From contig JALSJL010000457.1 in NCBI GenBank assembly GCA_026989405.1, forward strand, positions 1 through 9,484: a DNA stretch of 9,484 nucleotides. The letters run 5' to 3'. Source of the DNA: Marinosulfonomonas sp. Lineage in GTDB: Bacteria; Pseudomonadota; Alphaproteobacteria; Rhodobacterales; Rhodobacteraceae. The notes beneath the pieces were generated by a model. The model saw only the letters and a program-made list of their open reading frames with translations. It was not told where the DNA came from and ran no database searches. Each line of letters begins with the position of its first letter. Position 1 is the stretch's first letter. This document shows positions 1 to 4,724 of the stretch, piece by piece. Position numbers and translations under genes: made by a program.

Positions 1-430
1 ATGCGACGTGTCCCCCCGGCTGGAAAGCACCCTGACGCTGGCGGCCCTTACCCAATGCCTGACCCGCATGCTTTGGCGGCTGGCGCGGAACAATCAGCGC
101 TGGCGGATTTACGAAACCTTCCTGGTCGCCGAAAATCGGTGGCGGGCGCAACGATATGGCGTTTCGGAGGGGCTGATCGATTTCGGCCAACGCCGGCTGG
201 AACCGTTCAGCGAACTGGTCCGCGAGATGATCGAGCTGGTCGATGAAGATGCCGAGGCGCTGGGGTGCCGCGACGAAGTGCGCGCCGCCACGACCCTGGT
301 CGCTGACGGCAATGCTTCGGACCGCCAGCGCGCGGTCTATCGCGCGGCGCGAAACGGTGGTTCCGACCGTCCGGCCGCCCTGCGCGCGGTCGTGGCCCAT
401 CTGGTCGAGGAATTCTCCGTCGATCTGTGA
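1..430 (+). CDS. Carboxylate-amine ligase, YbdK / GCS2 family (C-terminal part only)
   Basis: This gene is cut by the window edge. About 142 codons are visible in the frame that starts at base 2 and ends with TGA at 428-430. The family joins an amino acid to a carboxylate with ATP, like glutamate-cysteine ligase; the physiological substrate of most YbdK members is not established. The visible part begins with a 'CD-x-x-PRLE' stretch followed by a helical segment. It then shows the family's characteristic C-terminal block: RIYETF, ENRWRAQRYG, LIDFG, and an acidic helix around ELVDEDAEALGC. The tail 'DRQRAVYRAA' is also typical. The family is usually about 370 to 400 aa, so over half lies outside the window. 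The GTG at base 8 is internal and is not taken as a start. The gene lies 73 bp upstream of the valine genes on the same strand. Read-through from it is possible, but the gap holds its own promoter-like signals. Confidence 0.82.
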   Translation, partial: CDVSPRLESTLTLAALTQCLTRMLWRLARNNQRWRIYETFLVAENRWRAQRYGVSEGLIDFGQRRLEPFSELVREMIELVDEDAEALGCRDEVRAATTLVADGNASDRQRAVYRAARNGGSDRPAALRAVVAHLVEEFSVDL

Positions 431-442
431 ATGAAAGTCCAC

Positions 443-471
443 TTGCCTGTTGCGCCGGCACCGGGCAAAAT
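443..471 (+). promoter_or_regulatory. Candidate sigma70-type promoter for the valine operon
   Basis: A TTGCCT hexamer (443-448) and a CAAAAT hexamer (466-471) are separated by 17 bp. Each matches the -35/-10 consensus at 4 of 6 positions. The predicted start near 478 would give a leader of roughly 26 nt before the ATG at 504. It lies in the only gap between the YbdK gene and the acyl-CoA dehydrogenase gene, which fits the head of the valine operon. Promoters in GC-rich alphaproteobacteria are poorly conserved, so this is a pattern match only. Confidence 0.3.
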
Positions 472-487
472 GAACGCGCGTTCAATT
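468..487 (+). promoter_or_regulatory. Palindromic operator candidate upstream of isobutyryl-CoA dehydrogenase
   Basis: Bases 471-484 read TGAACGCGCGTTCA, a perfect 14-bp palindrome. It extends to 20 bp (468-487) with a single mismatched pair. It overlaps the candidate -10 hexamer and the predicted transcription start, and lies 16 bp before the ATG at 504. That is the usual place for a repressor operator. The shape resembles TetR-family sites, but no cognate regulator is identified here. The Crp/Fnr protein at the end of the operon is not an obvious match, because the half-site is neither TGTGA nor TTGAT. Confidence 0.5.
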
Positions 488-503
488 CAACCCGGAGCAC
501 CGC

Positions 504-1649
504 ATGGATTTCGCCCTGTCCGAAGAACAAACCGCCATTTTCGACATGGCCCGCGCTTTCGGCGAAGAACACATCGCCCCACATGCCCGCGACTGGGAAG
601 CGGCCGGGTCCATCCCGAAAGAGCTTTGGCCACAAGTGGGCGAACTTGGCTTTGGCGGGCTGTATGTTGGCGAGGACAGCGGCGGCACCGGGCTGACGCG
701 TCTGGACTCAACACTGGTTTTCGAGGCGTTGTCACGCAGTTGCATCTCGGTCGCATCGTTCCTGTCGATCCACAACATGTGTCTGGGGATGATCGACAAG
801 TTCGCCAGCGCCGAGATGAAGGCGCGTTTTCTGCCCGACGCCATCGCCATGCGAACGATATTTTCCTATTGCCTGACCGAGCCGGGATCAGGCTCGGACG
901 CGGCAGCCCTGAAAACGCGCGCAACCAGAACCGATCGGGGCTATGCCCTGACCGGCACCAAGGCCTTCATCTCGGGCGGTGGATATTCCGATACCTATGT
1001 GGTCATGGCCCGCACCGGTGAAGACGGCCCGCGCGGCATTTCGGCTTTCGTCGTCGAGGATGCCACGGACGGCCTGTCATTTGGCGCACTGGAAGACAAG
1101 ATGGGCTGGAAAAGTCAGGAGACCCGGCAGGTTCAGTTCGATGATTGCTCCGTTCCAGCCGAAAACCTGCTTGGAGAAGAAGGCAAGGGGTTCAGATACG
1201 CGATGGCCGGGCTGGACGGCGGGCGGCTGAACATTTCTGCCTGCGCCCTTGGCGGCGCGCAGGCCGCCCTTGATGCAACCCTTCAATACATGGGTGAACG
1301 CAAGGCTTTCGGACGCCCGATCGACCAGTTCCAGGCGCTGCAGTTCCGGCTTGCCGACATGGAAAGCGAATTGCAGGCGGCGCGCACCTTCCTGCGACAG
1401 GCGGCCTGGAAACTGGACACGCGCGCGCCGGACGCCACCAAGTTCTGCGCCATGGCCAAACGTATCGTCACCGAAACCGCCAGCAAGGTCGCCAACCAGT
1501 GCCTGCAGCTGCATGGCGGCTATGGCTACCTGGCGGATTACGGGATCGAGAAGGTCGTGCGCGATATTCGGGTCACGGAAATCCTCGAAGGCACCAACGA
1601 AATCATGCGGCTGATCGTGGCGCGCGCTTTGCTGGCGGAGCGGGGATGA
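504..1649 (+). CDS. Acyl-CoA dehydrogenase, probable isobutyryl-CoA dehydrogenase (valine catabolism)
   Basis: This is a 381-aa FAD flavoprotein of normal family length. It is predicted to oxidise isobutyryl-CoA to methacrylyl-CoA and pass electrons to ETF in the cytoplasm. Visible family motifs are YCLTEPGSGSDA (122-133, FAD/substrate loop), GTKAFISGG (151-159), RKAFGRPIDQFQ (266-277), QLHGGYGY (335-342) and the C-terminal ILEGTNEIMR. In the last motif, Glu362 sits at the position of the catalytic base. The stretch GLDGGRLNISACALG (237-250 region) resembles known isobutyryl-CoA dehydrogenases. The ATG at 504 has a CGGAG ribosome-binding site at 493-497, 6 nt upstream. A hydroxyisobutyryl-CoA hydrolase and MmsB directly downstream support valine over other short-chain acyl-CoA substrates. 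A 2-methylbutyryl-CoA or butyryl-CoA preference cannot be excluded from sequence alone. Confidence 0.88.
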   Translation: MDFALSEEQTAIFDMARAFGEEHIAPHARDWEAAGSIPKELWPQVGELGFGGLYVGEDSGGTGLTRLDSTLVFEALSRSCISVASFLSIHNMCLGMIDKFASAEMKARFLPDAIAMRTIFSYCLTEPGSGSDAAALKTRATRTDRGYALTGTKAFISGGGYSDTYVVMARTGEDGPRGISAFVVEDATDGLSFGALEDKMGWKSQETRQVQFDDCSVPAENLLGEEGKGFRYAMAGLDGGRLNISACALGGAQAALDATLQYMGERKAFGRPIDQFQALQFRLADMESELQAARTFLRQAAWKLDTRAPDATKFCAMAKRIVTETASKVANQCLQLHGGYGYLADYGIEKVVRDIRVTEILEGTNEIMRLIVARALLAERG

Positions 1650-1804
1650 TGGCACCCCGCTGCCAACACCGCCCTGCCGGCCGACCACGCCGGGCCGCGC
1701 CCGACCGCCCCCACGGGCAGGCGCATGAGCCAGTCCCCCGCCGGGCCGGGCGCCACCCTTTGCGCTCTGCCGATCACCCGTCGCCATGCGGAGCCGCCCG
1801 ATGA
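1646..1804 (+). other. Possible 52-codon ORF filling the gap between two valine genes
   Basis: The 151-bp gap between the dehydrogenase and the hydrolase is open in one frame from ATG at 1646 to TGA at 1802-1804. Its ATG overlaps the dehydrogenase stop (ATGA, 1646-1649), and its stop overlaps the hydrolase start (ATGA, 1801-1804). A GGAG at 1637-1640 is correctly spaced for the ATG at 1646 or 1649. The predicted product is rich in Arg, Pro, Ala and His and shows no domain, membrane segment or signal. Such a composition is typical of chance open frames in GC-rich DNA. Third-position GC is about 75 percent, similar to the gap as a whole, so it gives no coding signal. It may act only as a translational bridge, or be nothing. 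Confidence 0.2.
1788..1793 (+). promoter_or_regulatory. Ribosome-binding site that decides the hydrolase start
   Basis: GCGGAG lies 7 nt before the ATG at 1801. An earlier in-frame ATG at 1786 would overlap this site and has no comparable purine-rich sequence before it. The protein from 1801 (MSDDILIR) also begins like family members, so 1801 is preferred. Confidence 0.6.
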
Positions 1805-2835
1805 GCGATGACATCCTCATCCGCAAGACCGGCCGCGCCGGGCGCATCACGCTGAACCGGCCCAGGGCGCTGAACGCGGTCACCTCCGAGATGTGCACGG
1901 CCATCGAACGCGCCATTGATGCCTGGCGCGAGGATGACGAGGTAGCCCTGGTGGTGATCGACGCCGTTGGAGACAAGGCGTTTTCCGCTGGCGGCGACAT
2001 TGCCGAGATGTATCGCACCGCGTCGCAAGGCGATTATGCCTATGGCCGCAGATTCTGGGCCGATGAATACCGGATGAATGCCAAGATCTTCAATTTTCCC
2101 AAGCCCTATGTCGCCTTCATGCAGGGGTTCACCATGGGCGGGGGTGTCGGCATTTCCTGCCATGGCTCGCACCGGATCGTGGGGCAGAGCAGCAAGATCG
2201 CAATGCCGGAATGCGGTATCGGGCTGGTGCCGGACGTTGGGGGCAGCCTGTTGCTTGCGCGCGCGCCGGGGCGGCTGGGGGAATACCTGGGCACCACCGG
2301 CACGCGCATGGGACCGGGCGATGCGATACACGCGGGTTTTGCCGACTACTACCTTCCCGAGGCGGACTGGCCGGCATTGATCGAAGAGCTGGAGGCCAGC
2401 GGCGATCATGGCCTGATCGATGCCGCGGCACGCCCCGCCCCTGACGCCGCACTGGCAAAGGCGCAGGACGAGATCGACCGTTTTTTCGCCGGCGAAACCA
2501 TGGCCGACATAACCCGCCTGCTCGAACACGTCGGCGGCGAATTTGCCGAGGCCACGTTGAATACCCTGCGCCGCCACTGTCCATTGTCGCTGGCCTGCAC
2601 GATCGAAATCATCCACCGCGTGCGCGGGCTGGACACGATCGAAGCCGCACTGGGGATGGAATACCGCTTTACCTTCCGATCCGCCGAGATGGGCGATTTC
2701 GTCGAAGGTATCCGCGCCGCCATCATCGACAAGGACCGCGACCCCAAATGGCAACACGCCAGCATCGAAGAGGTCAGCCTGCTGGATGTCAGCCGCATGC
2801 TGATGCCGCTTGGTGAAAACGCCCTGAAGCTTTAG
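1801..2835 (+). CDS. 3-hydroxyisobutyryl-CoA hydrolase (crotonase superfamily, HIBCH type)
   Basis: This is a 344-aa crotonase-fold enzyme. It is predicted to hydrolyse 3-hydroxyisobutyryl-CoA to free 3-hydroxyisobutyrate, releasing CoA for the next enzyme, MmsB. HIBCH proteins are about 340 to 380 aa, longer than ordinary enoyl-CoA hydratases (about 260 aa), and this length fits. The first oxyanion-hole region is FSAGGDI (61-67) and the second is TMGGGVG (111-117). In MPECGIGLVPDVGG, Glu137 and Asp145 match the catalytic Glu/Asp pair of human HIBCH. The C-terminal motif DKDRDPKW is typical of the hydrolase rather than of hydratases. It lies downstream of the acyl-CoA dehydrogenase and 10 bp upstream of mmsB, consistent with one operon. 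Automated annotation might name it simply an enoyl-CoA hydratase/isomerase, but the length and C-terminal domain argue against that. Confidence 0.88.
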   Translation: MSDDILIRKTGRAGRITLNRPRALNAVTSEMCTAIERAIDAWREDDEVALVVIDAVGDKAFSAGGDIAEMYRTASQGDYAYGRRFWADEYRMNAKIFNFPKPYVAFMQGFTMGGGVGISCHGSHRIVGQSSKIAMPECGIGLVPDVGGSLLLARAPGRLGEYLGTTGTRMGPGDAIHAGFADYYLPEADWPALIEELEASGDHGLIDAAARPAPDAALAKAQDEIDRFFAGETMADITRLLEHVGGEFAEATLNTLRRHCPLSLACTIEIIHRVRGLDTIEAALGMEYRFTFRSAEMGDFVEGIRAAIIDKDRDPKWQHASIEEVSLLDVSRMLMPLGENALKL

Positions 2836-2845
2836 GAGTAGAGAC

Positions 2846-3718
2846 ATGAAGATCGGATTCATCGGACTGGGCAACATGGGCGGACCAATGGCCGCCAACC
2901 TGGTGAAAGCGGGCCACGACGTGACCGGTTTTGACGTTGCCGCCCCCTGCCCCGAGGGCGTCGCCCCGGCCACCAGCGCCGCCGAGGCCGCACAAGGGCG
3001 GGACGTTGTGATCACCATGCTGCCGAATGGCGAAATACTGCGCTCGGTGGCCAGCGAAATCATCCCGGCGATGGACAAGGGCGCAGCCTTCCTGGACTGC
3101 TCGACGGTTGACGTGGAAAGCGCGCGCGATGTGGCCGAACAGGCCGCAAGGGCCGGCATTCTGGCATTGGACGCTCCGGTCTCGGGCGGTGTCGGTGGCG
3201 CCCAGGCCGGGACGCTGACCTTCATGGCCGGCGGAACGGACGAAGGATTTGCCAAGGTCGAACCGTTGTTCGAGGTGATGGGGCAAAAAGCCGTTCACTG
3301 TGGCGCGTCCGGTGCCGGACAGGCTGCGAAAATCTGCAACAACATGATCCTGGGCGTCACCATGATCGCCACATGCGAAGCCTTTGCACTTGCCGACAAG
3401 CTGGGGCTGGACCGGCAGAAGATGTTCGACGTGGTCAGCACGTCCTCGGGCTACAGCTGGACCATGAATGCTTACTGCCCGGCCCCCGGCGTCGGGCCGA
3501 AAAGCCCGGCCGACAACGGATACAAACCGGGCTTTGCCTCGGAACTGATGTTGAAAGACCTGCGCCTGTCGCAACAGGCGGCCGAAGCCGTTGGCTCGGA
3601 CACCCCGATGGGGCAGGCAGCGGCCGCTCTCTATGAGCAATTCGTGGAAAATGAAGGCGGACGGGGCACCGATTTCTCGGCCATGCTGCCCCGGTTCGAG
3701 AAACGAAAGCGCGGATGA
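2846..3718 (+). CDS. mmsB: 3-hydroxyisobutyrate dehydrogenase
   Basis: This 290-aa protein is of typical length for the beta-hydroxyacid dehydrogenase family. It is predicted to oxidise 3-hydroxyisobutyrate to methylmalonate semialdehyde with NAD+ in valine degradation. The N-terminal Rossmann motif is IGFIGLGNMGGPMA (GLGNMG at 7-12). Asp30 at the end of the second strand favours NAD over NADP. DAPVSGGVGGAQAGTL (109-124) is the substrate-binding signature, and GQAAKICNN places the catalytic Lys at 162 and Asn at 166. SGYSW (201-205), PGF and LMLKDLRL complete the family pattern. An AGGAG ribosome-binding site overlaps the hydrolase stop codon, 7 nt before the ATG. The product's usual next enzyme, methylmalonate-semialdehyde dehydrogenase (MmsA), is not in the window. 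Its stop codon overlaps the start of the next gene by 4 bp. Confidence 0.93.
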   Translation: MKIGFIGLGNMGGPMAANLVKAGHDVTGFDVAAPCPEGVAPATSAAEAAQGRDVVITMLPNGEILRSVASEIIPAMDKGAAFLDCSTVDVESARDVAEQAARAGILALDAPVSGGVGGAQAGTLTFMAGGTDEGFAKVEPLFEVMGQKAVHCGASGAGQAAKICNNMILGVTMIATCEAFALADKLGLDRQKMFDVVSTSSGYSWTMNAYCPAPGVGPKSPADNGYKPGFASELMLKDLRLSQQAAEAVGSDTPMGQAAAALYEQFVENEGGRGTDFSAMLPRFEKRKRG

Positions 3719-4374
3719 ACTGGACGGGCGACGCCATCGAACTGGGCGGCCTTGAGCCGCAGGCACTGGCCGCCCTTGACAGGCTGACCCCGATGGAAGT
3801 GCCCGAAGGCGCCATCCTTTTTCGCCCCGGTGAAAGCGTCAAGGGTTACGTTATCGTCCTGCATGGGCGCATTGGCGTCAACCTGATCGGCCCGACCGGG
3901 CGCGACATCCTGCTTTACCGGGTGGAGCCGGGGCAAAGCTGCATCCAGTCGACATTGGGCCTGATGGGGGGCGATGACTATTCGGCCGAAGCGGTGGCCG
4001 AAACCGACAGCCGCGTGGTCCTGATGCCGCGCGCCCTGTTTCTGGACCTGATTGACGCATCGCCCGCCTTTCGCAAACTTGTTTTCGCCGCCTTTGCCGA
4101 ACGCATGCAGTCAATGATGCACCTGCTTGAGCGCGTGGCCTTCCAGCGGGTCGAGGCGCGGCTTGCCGCCTACCTGCTGGACCAGGCCAACAGCGCCGGC
4201 ATCGTTTGCGCCACACAGGCCGATCTGGCAACCGCTATCGGCAGCGCGCGCGAAGTCATTTCCCGCCGCCTGGAAGCCCTGGAAGGCCGTGACTGCATCA
4301 AGCGCGAGCGCGGCCGTGTCCGGATCACCAACACTGAAATGATGCGCCAGATCGCCGAAGATGTGGTAATGTGA
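3715..4374 (+). CDS. Crp/Fnr-family transcriptional regulator
   Basis: This 219-aa DNA-binding regulator is of standard length for the family. Residues about 10-115 form a cyclic-nucleotide-binding-like beta barrel, with EGAILFRPGES (31-41) and GYVIVLHGRIGV (44-55). A long dimerisation helix follows around 118-150, then a C-terminal winged helix-turn-helix (TQADLATAIGSAREVISRRLEAL, about 167-189). In the recognition helix, Arg179, Glu180 and Arg184 align with the base-contacting Arg180/Glu181/Arg185 of E. coli CRP. Ser183 matches the FNR-type E-x-x-S-R pattern. The N-terminal four-cysteine iron-sulfur motif of FNR is absent; the only cysteines are 76, 165 and 194, so an oxygen-sensing 4Fe-4S cluster is unlikely. 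The effector is unknown. Its ATG overlaps the mmsB stop (ATGA), indicating translational coupling to the valine enzymes. The neighbouring palindromes at 4370-4413 suggest that it may regulate the DUF2892 gene or itself. Confidence 0.88.
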   Translation: MNWTGDAIELGGLEPQALAALDRLTPMEVPEGAILFRPGESVKGYVIVLHGRIGVNLIGPTGRDILLYRVEPGQSCIQSTLGLMGGDDYSAEAVAETDSRVVLMPRALFLDLIDASPAFRKLVFAAFAERMQSMMHLLERVAFQRVEARLAAYLLDQANSAGIVCATQADLATAIGSAREVISRRLEALEGRDCIKRERGRVRITNTEMMRQIAEDVVM

Positions 4375-4384
4375 CCACGTCACA
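4370..4384 (+). promoter_or_regulatory. CRP-like palindrome overlapping the regulator stop codon
   Basis: Bases 4370-4384 read TGTGAC-CAC-GTCACA: two perfect 6-bp arms around a 3-bp centre. The arms contain the CRP-type half-sites TGTGA and TCACA, but 5 bp apart instead of the classical 6. The site spans the stop codon of the Crp/Fnr gene and lies about 60 bp upstream of the DUF2892 start. The regulator's recognition helix keeps the residues that read TGTGA in CRP, so an autoregulatory or downstream-gene operator is plausible. There is no U-tract after it, so it is not an intrinsic terminator. Confidence 0.35.
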
Positions 4385-4399
4385 CAGGATGACCTCTGC

Positions 4400-4413
4400 C
4401 TTGGTCTATCAAG
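4400..4413 (+). promoter_or_regulatory. Short dyad upstream of the DUF2892 gene
   Basis: CTTG-GTCTAT-CAAG forms a 4-bp-arm inverted repeat 29 bp before the ATG at 4443. It resembles an FNR box (TTGAT-N4-ATCAA) with the spacer shortened by 2 bp, so it is not a regular site. It could be a second contact site for the upstream regulator, or chance. Confidence 0.2.
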
Positions 4414-4442
4414 ACGGCATCACAACGAATCGGAGAGAAATC

Positions 4443-4661
4443 ATGCTGAAGAAGAATATGGGAAACGCAGACCGCGCGCTGCGTTTTGTCCTGGGTGCGG
4501 TCCTTCTGGTCGCATATTTCATGGTCGACAAGGAAGCCGGCTATCGCCCCTGGCTCTTGATCGGGATCATCCCTCTGGCGACGTCCCTGATGGGCAGCTG
4601 CCCGCTTTACTCCATCCTCGGGTTTTCGACCTGCCCGCTGAAAGACTCCGAGAGCAAGTAG
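4443..4661 (+). CDS. DUF2892 (YgaP-like) small inner-membrane protein
   Basis: This 72-aa protein has the pattern of the DUF2892 family. The N-terminus is KKNMGNADRALRF, the first membrane helix spans about residues 14-28, and the second spans about 37-51. A conserved cysteine motif then reads CPLYSILGFSTC (Cys53 and Cys64). In E. coli YgaP this domain follows a rhodanese domain and forms a membrane dimer; stand-alone versions like this one have no firmly known function. The motif suggests involvement in sulfur or thiol chemistry, but that is inference. The ATG at 4443 is chosen because GGAG at 4432-4435 lies 7 nt upstream and the family starts here. An in-frame ATG at 4371 would overlap the regulator and add an unrelated 24 residues. 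It sits 68 bp downstream of the Crp/Fnr gene, a pairing I recall from other alphaproteobacteria. Confidence 0.85.
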   Translation: MLKKNMGNADRALRFVLGAVLLVAYFMVDKEAGYRPWLLIGIIPLATSLMGSCPLYSILGFSTCPLKDSESK

Positions 4662-4691
4662 GAATTCACGAGTTTCCTGTTATTCAGTGAG

Positions 4692-4723
4692 TTGGCACGC
4701 GGGGCACCAGCCCGGCGTGCCAA
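4692..4723. terminator. Terminator between convergent operons
   Basis: TTGGCACGC (4692-4700) pairs perfectly with GCGTGCCAA (4715-4723). Inside this, GGGC (4702-4705) pairs with GCCC (4710-4713) around an ACCA loop, with one G-G mismatch between the two stems. The 13-pair hairpin begins 1 bp after the dctM stop on the minus strand and 30 bp after the DUF2892 stop on the plus strand. A short TTT follows on the plus side, and there is no U-run on the minus side. It probably serves as a shared terminator or 3'-end stabiliser for both convergent operons. Confidence 0.65.
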
Positions 4724-4724
4724 T

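Noticed and set aside
1077..2018. A 313-codon minus-strand open frame over the acyl-CoA dehydrogenase and hydrolase junction
   Set aside because: It spans two plus-strand genes and the gap between them and shows no protein family resemblance.
1774..3255. A 493-codon minus-strand open frame across the hydrolase and mmsB
   Set aside because: Both plus-strand genes carry complete catalytic motifs, and the minus frame has none and low-complexity composition.
2789..3766. A 325-codon minus-strand open frame over mmsB
   Set aside because: It is the shadow of mmsB. It runs across gene boundaries and lacks a ribosome-binding site and domain pattern.
4401..4412. Canonical FNR box upstream of the DUF2892 gene
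   Set aside because: The half-sites TTGGT and ATCAA are separated by only 2 bp instead of 4 and one half is degenerate, so it is kept only as a generic weak dyad.
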